A stretch of DNA of 11,061 nt from Poindextera sp035295705 (GCA_035295705.1 DATGIN010000158.1:1-11061), one strand, 5' to 3'. Positions 1 to 7,218 are shown, counted from the stretch's first letter. Numbers and translations are program-made. The notes: generated by a model not told the origin, from the letters alone.

Positions 1-1200
1 GATTCCACCGCACGCGTGGCGCCGCGAGGACGCACCGCGTCGAGCGCGGCCGACCTGATTGAGCGGGCGCGTCGCGTCGCCGCCGTCTCCGGCCAGTTCG
101 CGGTCGACGTCGACCGGCACGGCCGCTTCCCGGCCGAGGCGATCGCGGCGGCAAAGGCGGAGGGGCTGATGGGCGTCATGGCGCCGAAAAGCCTCGGCGG
201 TCTGGGCGTCGGCCTCTCCGAGCTATCGGAGGTCTGCTACACGCTCGCGCAAGGTTGCGCCGCCACGGCGATGATCTATGCGATGCACCAGGTGAAGGTC
301 GCCTGCGTCGTCCGCCACGGAACAAACAGTCCCTGGATCCGCGCCTTCATCCGCAAGCTGACAAATGAGCAACTGCTGATTGCTTCGTCGACGACCGAGG
401 GCAAGGGCGGCGGCGACGTGCGCTCGAGCGAGGCGCCCGTCGAGCGAGACGGCTCGCGCATCAGCCTCCAGCGCGACGCGACCGTGATCTCCTACGGCGC
501 CCAGGCGGACGCCATCGTGACCACCGCGCGCCGAGCCGCGGACTCCGCCGCCTCGGACCAGGTTCTCGTTGTTTTGCTGGCCTCGGACTACACGCTGGAA
601 CCGACGTTGTCGTGGGACGCGCTGGGCATGCGCGGCACCTGCAGCGGCGGCTTCAACCTCGTTGCGACCGGCGACGCCGCGCAGGTGATGGCCACGCCGT
701 ACGAGGCGATCCACGGCCAGAGCATGGTCCCAGCCGCGCATATCCTCTGGGCCAGCACCTGGGCCGGCATCGCGGCCGCCGCGGTCGAGAAGGCGCGCAA
801 GTACCTGCGCAAGTCGATGAAAGGCGGCGCCGATCTTCCGCCCAGCGCACCCTACTTCTCGCGCGCCACGGCGTCGCTTCGGGCGCTCCGGGCGATGATC
901 ACCACGATGGTCGATCGTTACGAGGCGATCACGGATGATCCGGACGCGCTCTCGACGATGGAGTTCCAGACAGCGATCAGCCTCTTGAAGGTCGACGCGT
1001 CGGAGCTGGCGGTGCAGACGGTGATGAGCGCGCTTCGGGTCGGGGGGCTCTCGAGCTATCGCAACGACACCGATGTCAGCATCGGCCGCCACCTGCGCGA
1101 TGTCCTGTCTTCACCGATCATGATCAACAACGACCGCATCCTCGCCAACGTCGCAACCGCGACGCTGCTCAGCGACGTCGGCGCGTCGCTCAGAAGCTGA
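1..1200 (+). CDS. Acyl-CoA/acyl-ACP dehydrogenase-family flavoprotein, atypical C-terminus (5' end may lie outside window)
   Basis: FAD-dependent enzyme of the acyl-CoA dehydrogenase fold. Numbering is from the GTG at base 16 (394 aa, a normal family length). The N-terminal helical domain spans about 10-120. The beta domain follows, with TTEG at 126-129, a GxD-like GGGD at 131-134 and LGMRGT at 203-208. The C-terminal helical bundle starts near 240. The frame is open to base 1 and no Shine-Dalgarno sequence precedes the GTG, so the true start may be further left. The C-terminus (GRHLRD at 357-362, then NNDRI at 371-375) lacks the usual Glu-Gly-Thr that carries the catalytic base in medium-chain enzymes, so simple alpha,beta-dehydrogenation is not assured. 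It may oxidise a carrier-protein-bound substrate, as flavoproteins of this fold do on prolyl-carrier proteins, or act as a monooxygenase. The amino acid:CP ligase gene starts 6 nt downstream, implying shared transcription. The family is secure; the substrate is inferred from context only. Confidence 0.85.
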   Translation, partial: DSTARVAPRGRTASSAADLIERARRVAAVSGQFAVDVDRHGRFPAEAIAAAKAEGLMGVMAPKSLGGLGVGLSELSEVCYTLAQGCAATAMIYAMHQVKVACVVRHGTNSPWIRAFIRKLTNEQLLIASSTTEGKGGGDVRSSEAPVERDGSRISLQRDATVISYGAQADAIVTTARRAADSAASDQVLVVLLASDYTLEPTLSWDALGMRGTCSGGFNLVATGDAAQVMATPYEAIHGQSMVPAAHILWASTWAGIAAAAVEKARKYLRKSMKGGADLPPSAPYFSRATASLRALRAMITTMVDRYEAITDDPDALSTMEFQTAISLLKVDASELAVQTVMSALRVGGLSSYRNDTDVSIGRHLRDVLSSPIMINNDRILANVATATLLSDVGASLRS

Positions 1201-1206
1201 CGGCCG

Positions 1207-2130
1207 ATGACCATTGAACCCAAGCTCGCCGTCGGCGACGCCGAGGGGCTGGCCAAGCTCAAGGGCGGCCTCTTCCACGAAAGCGGCGTCGACGGCGTCT
1301 ACGGCCGCACCGGCCGCTACGAGAGCATCGTCGAGGCGCTGACCGCTCTGATCTCGCGCCACCGCCCCGCCGACGCCGAGGTCATGCGGTTCCCGCCGGT
1401 GATGAGCCGCGCCCAGCTCGAGCGTCACGGATACCTGAAGAGCTTCCCGAACCTGCTCGGGACGGTCAGCTGCCTCTGCGGCGACGAGCGGCACATTCGC
1501 GGCGTGGTCAACCGGTTCTACGAAGGCGACGACTGGACGCCCGAGCTTCAGCCTTCCGACCTCGTGCTGGCGCCAGCGGCCTGCTACCCGGTTTATCCGA
1601 TCGCAGCCGCGCGCGGGCTGATCCCCGCCGAGGGCCTGACTTTCGATGTCGCCGCCGACTGCTTCCGCCGCGAACCGTCAACCGACATCGACCGCTTCCA
1701 GTCGTTCCGCATGCGCGAGTACGTCCGCATCGGCTCGCCTGCGCAGATCGCCGATTTCCGCGAGGCGTGGGTCAAGACCGCGGTCGGGATCGCCGACCAG
1801 CTCGGCCTGTCCTACCGGGTCGACTTGGCCAACGACCCGTTCTTTGGACGCGGGGGCCAGCTCGCCGCCGCCAGCCAGCGCGAGCAGGCGCTGAAGTTCG
1901 AGTTGCTGGTCCCGGTGCGCAGCCACGAAGAGCCGACCGCCTGCATGAGCTTCAACTACCACCAGGACCACTTCGGTCTGACGTGGGACCTGATGCTGGC
2001 CGACGGGACGCCCGCACACACCGGCTGCGTGGCTTTCGGCATGGACCGGCTGGCCGTCGCCATGTTCGCAACCCACGGCGCCGATCCCGAAACGTGGCCG
2101 GCGGGCGTGCGCGAGGCGCTGAAGCTCTGA
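1207..2130 (+). CDS. Amino acid:[carrier protein] ligase (class II aminoacyl-tRNA synthetase homologue)
   Basis: Stand-alone homologue of the catalytic core of the atypical (methanogen-type) seryl-tRNA synthetase. Characterised relatives in Bradyrhizobium and Agrobacterium adenylate small amino acids (glycine or alanine) and pass them to the phosphopantetheine arm of a carrier protein, not to tRNA. At 307 aa it has no room for the N-terminal tRNA-binding domain. Residues C126 (AACYP), E171 (MREYVRIG) and C274 (HTGCVAFGMDR) have the order and spacing expected of the three zinc ligands that read the amino-acid amino group. RREP-RFQSFRMRE at about 154-171 is the class II motif 2 region, and GCVAFGMDR at 273-281 is motif 3. 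The ATG at 1207 lies 6 nt after the upstream stop with only a weak Shine-Dalgarno sequence, consistent with translational coupling to the flavoprotein gene. Amino-acid specificity cannot be read by eye. The cognate carrier protein could be the one ending at 4225 or one beyond the left edge. Confidence 0.92.
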   Translation: MTIEPKLAVGDAEGLAKLKGGLFHESGVDGVYGRTGRYESIVEALTALISRHRPADAEVMRFPPVMSRAQLERHGYLKSFPNLLGTVSCLCGDERHIRGVVNRFYEGDDWTPELQPSDLVLAPAACYPVYPIAAARGLIPAEGLTFDVAADCFRREPSTDIDRFQSFRMREYVRIGSPAQIADFREAWVKTAVGIADQLGLSYRVDLANDPFFGRGGQLAAASQREQALKFELLVPVRSHEEPTACMSFNYHQDHFGLTWDLMLADGTPAHTGCVAFGMDRLAVAMFATHGADPETWPAGVREALKL

Positions 2131-2134
2131 AGCT

Positions 2135-2869
2135 TTAGGCGGTGTTGCCTGCGTCGACCGTCAGGGTGCCGCCGGTCACGTTCCTTCCGCCGTCTCCCAT
2201 CAGGTAGACGACCGCGGCGGCGACGTCCTCGATCTCGGCCAGCCGCCGCAGAGCGCTGCGGCGCATCACCTGCTCGCGTCCGTCTTCGCCGAGCCCCTTC
2301 GTGAGCTCGGTGTCGAGAAAGCCCGGCGCCACCGCGTTGACGGTGATGCCCATCCGCCCCACCTCGCGCGCCAGCGACTTGGTGAACCCGACCATGGAGG
2401 CCTTCGTCGCGGCGTAGACGGAAAGCCCGCTGTAGCCGGTGGAGGCGACAACCGAGGCCATATTGACGATGCGACCTTCGCCGGCGGTCATCATGGCCCG
2501 GACGATGTGCTTGGTGAGCACGATGGGAGCGACGGTGTTGACCCGGACCAGCGCCTCGATCTGCGAGACATGCATGTTCGCGAGCAGGCCGTCCGTGCCC
2601 AGTCCCGCGTTGTTGACCAGGCCGTAGAACGCTCCCACCCGCGTCTTCAGCCTCCGAGCCAGCTCGGGGATCGCTTGGATGTCGGCGAGGTCGAACGGCT
2701 CGAACAGCAGCTCGCCCGCCCCGGCCCCGGCGACCTCATCGCGGATGGGCGCCAGCGCCTTGCCCTCCGAGCGCGCCAGCGCGACCACGCGATAGCCCGC
2801 CAGCGCCAGAGCGCGGCCGACCCCAAGGCCGATGCCGCGGCTGCCGCCCGTGACCAGCACGTTACGCAC
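2135..2869 (-). CDS. Short-chain dehydrogenase/reductase, FabG-like
   Basis: A 244-aa NAD(P)-dependent oxidoreductase of the classical SDR family, probably reducing a 3-oxoacyl group or a similar ketone on a carrier protein in the cytoplasm. The Rossmann nucleotide-binding motif TGGSRGIG is at 7-14 and NNAG at 86-89. The catalytic tetrad is N111, S139, Y152 and K156 (YAATK), and the PG motif is at 182-183. All key residues are present and the length is typical. The start is a GTG at 2869, supported by GGAG 7 nt upstream, and it overlaps the end of the AMP-ligase gene by 8 nt, so the two are translationally coupled. It is the last gene of a three-gene operon (carrier protein, ligase, reductase). 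Its stop is only 4 nt from the stop of the convergent amino acid:CP ligase gene. A role in housekeeping fatty acid synthesis is less likely given this position. Confidence 0.9.
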   Translation of the reverse strand: MRNVLVTGGSRGIGLGVGRALALAGYRVVALARSEGKALAPIRDEVAGAGAGELLFEPFDLADIQAIPELARRLKTRVGAFYGLVNNAGLGTDGLLANMHVSQIEALVRVNTVAPIVLTKHIVRAMMTAGEGRIVNMASVVASTGYSGLSVYAATKASMVGFTKSLAREVGRMGITVNAVAPGFLDTELTKGLGEDGREQVMRRSALRRLAEIEDVAAAVVYLMGDGGRNVTGGTLTVDAGNTA

Positions 2870-4235
2870 CCTTGCGCTCCAGCTTGCCGCCGGCGGTCAT
2901 CGCCAGCGAGGCGACGAAGCGGATGCTGGTCGGCGCCTTGTAGGGCGCAAGATCGCGCCGGCAGGCGGAGACGATCTCAGCCTTGAGCGCCGCCTCGTCG
3001 TTCGCAGGCGCGCCAAGCACCACGTCGGCGACGATGATCGCGCCGGTGATCGGGCTGCGCCGACCTCTGACGAGCGTGGCCTGCACCGCCGGATGCCGGT
3101 TGATGACCGCCTCGATCTCTTCCGGATGCACCTTCAGCCCACCGACGTTGATGACGCCGCCGCGGCGACCGGTGAAGTGGAAGCGATCGCCGCGCCGCTC
3201 GATCATGTCGCCGGTGTCGACGAAGCCGTCGGCGTCGGCGAGCGCCGGGGCCGCATCGCCAACATAGCGCGTCGCGGTCCGCCGAGAGCGGAGCTGCAAC
3301 GCGCCGTCGACGATCCGCATCTCGACCTCGCCCGGCTGGTCGAGCAGACTGGCGGGAAACCCCTCGCGCCCGTCGTTGACCTCGAAACCGACGCCAGCCT
3401 CGGTCGAGGCGTAGGCGTGACCGATCTTGGCGCGCGGAAACCGCGCCTTCAGCGCGTCCAGCACAGCCTGGTCGGCGATCTCCCCGGAAAGCCGGACATA
3501 GTCGGGCGCGATGGCGCGGCCCTCGGGGCTCATCAGGACCCGCCGCCAGTGGGATGGGGTCCCGGTCAGGTGCGTCACGCCACGGACTGCGAGGCGGGCG
3601 AGAAAGTCGCCTAGCGCCTCGCTCGGCTCGGTCAGCACCAACGAACCCCGGCCCAGGATGGCGCGGAGCAGGATCTGCAGGCCGCCGTAGCGGCGGATAT
3701 CGTAGAAGGTGCCCCAGACCGGGGCGGGGCCGTTTGCCTCCGGCTTGATCGCGCCGGTCAGGCCGTCCAGCGAGTGGACTACCATCTTCGGCGGGCCCGT
3801 CGTGCCGGACGTGAACATCACCCACTCGCTCGCAACCGCATCTCCAATTTCGTCTGCGAGCGGCGCGTAGCGGTCGCTGATCGGCGCCAACGTCAAGCCA
3901 AGCGAGGCGATCGCCGGCGTCAGAGCGTCGAACGCGACGACCTCGACGCCAGCCGCGGCGGCCGCGCCGGCCATATGCTCATCGTCAAGGTCCGGCGGGC
4001 AGATCACGATCCGGCGCGCGAGGCCGTCGAGGTCGATCAGCGCCGCCGCCGCCGCGAGCATACTCTGTGTGCGGAGCAGAACCGAGCGGTCGCGCAGGGT
4101 GGCCCGCTGGCCCGGAAACCGGGTCCCCGCCGCGGCTTCGGCGAGCGCGATGTGGCCATCGGCGGCCCAGATCCATCGCTCGCGCAGCCGTGGCGAAGCG
4201 CCCAGCGACGCTCGCAGCGTCTCCCTAGTCGGCAT
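2862..4235 (-). CDS. AMP-forming acyl-CoA/acyl-ACP ligase (ANL superfamily)
   Basis: A 457-aa adenylate-forming enzyme that should activate a carboxylic acid with ATP and transfer it to CoA or, more likely here, to the adjacent carrier protein. The phosphate-loop motif TSGTTGPPK is at 142-150, the A5-like YASTEAG at 275-281, the TGD aspartate at 341-343, the hinge region FTGRRGG at 354-360 and the C-terminal catalytic lysine K451 in GGKLERK. The protein is shorter than typical 500-550-aa family members because the N-terminal subdomain is trimmed; compact ligases of the MenE type are of similar size. The ATG at 4235 overlaps the end of the carrier-protein gene by 11 nt and the 3' end overlaps the SDR start by 8 nt, so this is the middle gene of a coupled operon. 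The acid it activates cannot be named from sequence. Confidence 0.9.
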   Translation of the reverse strand: MPTRETLRASLGASPRLRERWIWAADGHIALAEAAAGTRFPGQRATLRDRSVLLRTQSMLAAAAALIDLDGLARRIVICPPDLDDEHMAGAAAAAGVEVVAFDALTPAIASLGLTLAPISDRYAPLADEIGDAVASEWVMFTSGTTGPPKMVVHSLDGLTGAIKPEANGPAPVWGTFYDIRRYGGLQILLRAILGRGSLVLTEPSEALGDFLARLAVRGVTHLTGTPSHWRRVLMSPEGRAIAPDYVRLSGEIADQAVLDALKARFPRAKIGHAYASTEAGVGFEVNDGREGFPASLLDQPGEVEMRIVDGALQLRSRRTATRYVGDAAPALADADGFVDTGDMIERRGDRFHFTGRRGGVINVGGLKVHPEEIEAVINRHPAVQATLVRGRRSPITGAIIVADVVLGAPANDEAALKAEIVSACRRDLAPYKAPTSIRFVASLAMTAGGKLERKGA

Positions 4236-4482
4236 GCTCGAGCGCGGCGATTTCGTAGAACTTGACGAAGTCGCCGAACGTCACCGGGAAGTAGACGTCG
4301 TCCGAGGCGCTGAATGGGTCGAAACCAAGCTCGTCCTCGAGCGTCGCGACGATGATGGCGAAGCACAGCGAGTCCAGCCCGGACTCGAGCAGGACCAGGT
4401 CGTCGGCGAGCGGCGCCAGCGTCTTCTCCTGGCTCGCAGCGACCTCCTGGAACCGTGCAACGATAGCGGTGCGCATTGTCAT
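4225..4482 (-). CDS. Acyl carrier protein
   Basis: Small acidic carrier protein of 85 aa from the chosen start. The phosphopantetheine attachment site is S38 in the motif SGLDSL, followed by the acidic recognition helix LEDELGFDPF. I chose the ATG at 4482 because the fold begins there and a purine-rich GAGAGA lies just upstream. A longer reading from 4536 would only add 18 low-complexity residues into the intergenic region; an ATG at 4476 is also possible. It is the first gene of the minus-strand operon with the AMP ligase (11-nt overlap) and the SDR. Similar carrier protein, ligase and reductase sets occur beside O-antigen and exopolysaccharide genes in rhizobia (from memory). It could carry the acyl group from the AMP ligase, the aminoacyl group from the ligase at 1207-2130, or both. 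Confidence 0.92.
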   Translation of the reverse strand: MTMRTAIVARFQEVAASQEKTLAPLADDLVLLESGLDSLCFAIIVATLEDELGFDPFSASDDVYFPVTFGDFVKFYEIAALEHAD

Positions 4483-4642
4483 GACTGGTCTCTCTGTCTC
4501 CGTCTCGTTCGAGGGCCCGACGTGGGCGGCGCGCATGAATCTTGCTGGGAGGGCAGGGCGACCTCAACCGGGTCGCCGACCGGCTCACGCAAGGACTCCT
4601 GGGGCGGACTCGCAAGTATCGGACCAAAGCGGAGGCAACCCC
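4483..4642. promoter_or_regulatory. Divergent intergenic region between the carrier-protein and ThDP genes
   Basis: These 160 bases separate two divergently transcribed genes and must hold the promoter or promoters for both. I see no convincing -35/-10 pair. The most structured part is 4568-4583, where GGTCG-C-CGACC (4571-4581) is a perfect inverted repeat; an upstream CGACC (4559-4563) could pair with the same GGTCG. The operator reading is speculative. Confidence 0.5.
4631..4635 (+). promoter_or_regulatory. Strong ribosome binding site fixing the ThDP gene start
   Basis: A perfect GGAGG lies 7 nt before a GTG at 4643. It decides the start: the frame stays open back to 4352, but that extension would cover the carrier-protein gene on the other strand and has no homology to ThDP enzymes. 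Confidence 0.85.
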
Positions 4643-6322
4643 GTGAAGCTTGAAATTGCACCTCGGACCGCCGCCCAGGCGCTCGTGGACCAGCTCGTGG
4701 CCGAAGGCGTCCAGCAGGTGTTTTGCGTTCCCGGTGAGAGCTATCTTGCGGTCCTCGACGCGCTGCGCGACAGCGGCGTGGGGCTCACCGTCTGCCGCCA
4801 GGAGGGCGGCGCGGCGATGATGGCCGACGCCTACGGCAAGGCGACGGGGCGGCCGGGCGTCTGTTTCGTGACCCGCGGCCCCGGCGCGACCAACGCCGCC
4901 GCAGGCGTCCACATCGCACGGCAAGACTCCACGCCGATGATCCTCTTCGTCGGTCAGGTCGACACGACAGTCCGCGATCGGGAAGCCTGGCAGGAGATCG
5001 ATTGTCGGGCGGTCTTCGGCTCGATGACGAAATGGACCGCCGAGATCGACGACGCGGCCCGGGTGACGGAGTACGTCTCGCGGGCGTTTCACACCGCGAT
5101 CAACGGGCGGCCAGGGCCGGTGGTGCTTGGCCTGCCCCACGACGTGCTCTCCCGGCCGACGGCTGCGGCCAGGGCGCCGCGGTCAGCGGCCGCCGAGCCG
5201 GCGCCGGATCGGACGGCGCTCGAGGCGCTGCAGAGACTGCTCGACCGAGCGCAGGCGCCGATGCTGCTGGTCGGCGGAACGCGCTGGGACGATGAGGCCC
5301 GCGCGGGCATTCGCACTTTCGCCGAGCGCTTTGACGTGCCTGTCGCCACGGCCTACCGGCGGCTGCCCCTGTTCGACCCGCTGCATCCAAACTACGCAGG
5401 GGACCTCGGGCTCGGCGCGAACCCCAGGCTTGTCGAACGTTTCGCGACCTCCGACCTCGTGCTCGCGGTCGGGGCTCGGCTCGATGAGGTCACCACCCAG
5501 AGCTACCGCCTGTTTGACGCGCGCACCGAGCCGAAGCGCCTCGTGCACGTCTATCCGGGCGCCGAAGAGCTCGGGGCGACCTATCCGCCCGCGCTCGCCA
5601 TCCATGCGAGCCCCAAGGGCTTTGCCAACGCGGTCGCGGGGCTCCAACCGCCCGCCCGTCCTATCTGGCGACAATCGGTTGGCCAGGCGCATGGCGACTA
5701 TCTCGCCTGGTCGGAAACGCCGACGGCTCAGCCCGGCCCGGTCAATCTCGGTGAGCTCGTGGTCCACCTGCGCGACGTCTTGCCCGAGGACGCCATCATC
5801 TGTAACGGCGCCGGCAACTATGCGGCCTGGCTGCATCGCTACTACCGCTTCCGCCGCCTGGGCGCGCATATCGCGCCAACGTCGGCCTCGATGGGCTACG
5901 GCGTGCCGGCCGCTGTCGCCATGCAACGCCTCTACCCGCAAAGGCGCGTGGTCTCCATCAACGGCGACGGCGACTTCCTGATGAACGGCCAGGAGTTCGC
6001 GACGGCGGTCCAGTACGGCTTGCCGATCGTCGTCGTCGTGCTCGACAACGCCTCCTACGGCACGATCCGGATGCATCAGGAACGCGAGTTTCCGCATCGC
6101 CCGGTCGCCACCGACCTCGTGAACCCGGACTTCGCGGCGTATGCGCACGCATTCGGCGGGTTTGGCGTGACGGTCGAGCGGACCGAGGATTTCCCCGCCG
6201 CGTTCGCGGCGGCCTCGGCGGCCGCCACACCGGCGATCGTGCACGTGAAGTACGACGTCGAGGCCATCACTCCGTCGCAAACGCTCAGCGGCGTCCGCAA
6301 GTCGGCCGTTCAGGTCCGCTAG
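4643..6322 (+). CDS. Thiamine-diphosphate-dependent enzyme, acetolactate synthase-like
   Basis: A 559-aa member of the pyruvate-oxidase/acetolactate-synthase family, which decarboxylates alpha-keto acids and may condense the product with a second acceptor. The three usual domains are visible: the N-terminal PYR domain (about 8-170) with catalytic E54 in CRQEGGAA, a central domain (about 190-335), and a C-terminal PP domain (about 368-540) with the ThDP/Mg motif GDGDF at 441-445 paired with DN at 468-469. The residue before E54 is Gln, where acetolactate synthases have His, so true acetolactate synthase activity is doubtful. No small regulatory subunit gene is nearby. The GTG start is set by GGAGG 7 nt upstream. 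The gene is divergent from the carrier-protein operon and its stop overlaps that of the convergent aminotransferase. The keto-acid substrate is unknown; a link to the aminotransferase product is a reasonable inference. Confidence 0.9.
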   Translation: MKLEIAPRTAAQALVDQLVAEGVQQVFCVPGESYLAVLDALRDSGVGLTVCRQEGGAAMMADAYGKATGRPGVCFVTRGPGATNAAAGVHIARQDSTPMILFVGQVDTTVRDREAWQEIDCRAVFGSMTKWTAEIDDAARVTEYVSRAFHTAINGRPGPVVLGLPHDVLSRPTAAARAPRSAAAEPAPDRTALEALQRLLDRAQAPMLLVGGTRWDDEARAGIRTFAERFDVPVATAYRRLPLFDPLHPNYAGDLGLGANPRLVERFATSDLVLAVGARLDEVTTQSYRLFDARTEPKRLVHVYPGAEELGATYPPALAIHASPKGFANAVAGLQPPARPIWRQSVGQAHGDYLAWSETPTAQPGPVNLGELVVHLRDVLPEDAIICNGAGNYAAWLHRYYRFRRLGAHIAPTSASMGYGVPAAVAMQRLYPQRRVVSINGDGDFLMNGQEFATAVQYGLPIVVVVLDNASYGTIRMHQEREFPHRPVATDLVNPDFAAYAHAFGGFGVTVERTEDFPAAFAAASAAATPAIVHVKYDVEAITPSQTLSGVRKSAVQVR

Positions 6323-7218
6323 GCGGCGCTGTCCAGCCTTGCGGTGGCGTGGGCGAAGTCGCGGTACAGCGCGCTCGCCCTGCCTGTGATCGGACCAGGC
6401 GGCAGCGGGCGCTCGTCGATCCTGGTGACGGCGGAGACCTTCGCGAAGTTGCCGGTGGAGAAGATCTCGTCCGCAGTCTGGAAGTCCGCATAGCGCAGCG
6501 TCGTCTCGACCACCTCGACCCCGTCGCCGCGCAAGAGGCCCACGACGCGTTGGCGGGTGATTCCGTTCAGGAACGTCCCGTTGGGCTGCGGCGTGAAGAC
6601 CACGCCGTCCCTGACCATGAAGACGTTGGAGTTGGCGAGCTCGGCCACGTTGCCGAGCACGTCGTTCATGAGGCAGTTGTCAAAACCCCGTTGGCCAGCC
6701 TCGATCAGCGCCCGTGATCCGTTCGGATACAGGCAGCCGGACTTGGCGTCGACCGGCGCAGTCTCGATCGTCGGGCGCCGAAACGGCGACAGCGTGACGC
6801 TCAGCTCCCGCGGGCCGGGCATGGGCGTCTCGTAGAGGCAGAGGCACCAGCGCGTCGTCTCCGGGTCGAACTTGACGCCGCCGCCCGCGCCGGAGTCGGC
6901 CCAGTACATGGGGCGGATGTAAAGCGCGGCATCCGGCGCGAAGCGCTTGATGCCTTCGCGGGCGAGCTCGAGCCACCGCTCGACCGTAACGACCGGCTTG
7001 AGCAACAGAGCGCGCGCCGATGCATTCACGCGCGCCATGTGCAGGTCGAGGTCGGGGGCCGTACCATCGTACGACCTGGCGCCGTCGAACACGCTGCCGC
7101 CCAGCCACGCGGCCTGGGTGCGCGGGCCCATGATGGCGACGTTGCCCTCGTGCCAGGCGTTCTCGAAGTAGGTCCAGGTGGCGGAGTGCGGGCTCGCCGT
7201 GGACACCAGAGCCGACAT
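6319..7218 (-). CDS. Class IV pyridoxal-phosphate aminotransferase (branched-chain / D-amino acid type)
   Basis: A 299-aa PLP enzyme of fold type IV, the family of branched-chain aminotransferase, D-amino acid aminotransferase and aminodeoxychorismate lyase. The PLP lysine is K159 (DAKSGCLYPN). R48 (FDGARSYDG) fits the phosphate-contacting arginine. E193 in AELANSNVF fits the glutamate that contacts the pyridine nitrogen. NGITR at 218-222 and STGN at 254-257 complete the cofactor-binding set. I chose the ATG at 7218, which has GAGG 6 nt upstream; a longer frame from 7290 adds 24 basic residues without homology. The gene points away from the deacetylase gene and converges on the ThDP gene with a 4-nt stop overlap. 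It likely interconverts an amino acid and its keto acid for the pathway. Whether it prefers L- or D-substrates cannot be decided here. A housekeeping ilvE role seems unlikely in this setting. Confidence 0.88.
   Translation of the reverse strand: MSALVSTASPHSATWTYFENAWHEGNVAIMGPRTQAAWLGGSVFDGARSYDGTAPDLDLHMARVNASARALLLKPVVTVERWLELAREGIKRFAPDAALYIRPMYWADSGAGGGVKFDPETTRWCLCLYETPMPGPRELSVTLSPFRRPTIETAPVDAKSGCLYPNGSRALIEAGQRGFDNCLMNDVLGNVAELANSNVFMVRDGVVFTPQPNGTFLNGITRQRVVGLLRGDGVEVVETTLRYADFQTADEIFSTGNFAKVSAVTRIDERPLPPGPITGRASALYRDFAHATARLDSAA

Noticed and set aside
223..1092. Long minus-strand open frame (289 codons) opposite the flavoprotein gene
   Set aside because: Arg/Asp/His-rich low-quality composition typical of antisense frames in GC-rich genes; the plus frame has clear ACAD motifs.
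1207..2130. Calling the synthetase-like gene a seryl-tRNA synthetase
   Set aside because: At 307 aa it has only the catalytic core, with no tRNA-binding domain; the zinc-ligand pattern and setting match carrier-protein ligases.
2121..2136. AAGCT-ctga-AGCTT hairpin at the convergent gene junction as a bidirectional terminator
   Set aside because: Only 5 bp, AT-rich, overlaps both stop codons and has no T tract; too weak to call.
4483..4536. 18-residue N-terminal extension of the carrier protein
   Set aside because: Not part of the carrier fold and lies in the divergent promoter region; the start at 4482 gives a typical length.
4352..4642. 97-codon upstream extension of the ThDP gene
   Set aside because: It overlaps the carrier-protein gene on the other strand, lacks homology to the family, and a perfect GGAGG precedes the internal GTG at 4643.
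4037..5140. 367-codon minus-strand frame spanning the ligase, carrier protein and ThDP genes
   Set aside because: Crosses three well-supported genes, with arginine-rich low-complexity content.
5183..6280. 365-codon minus-strand frame opposite the ThDP gene
   Set aside because: Antisense shadow with Arg/Gly/His-rich composition and no motif.
4643..6322. Calling the ThDP gene ilvB (acetolactate synthase)
   Set aside because: Gln in place of His before the catalytic Glu, no small subunit gene and the accessory context make a specific name unsafe.
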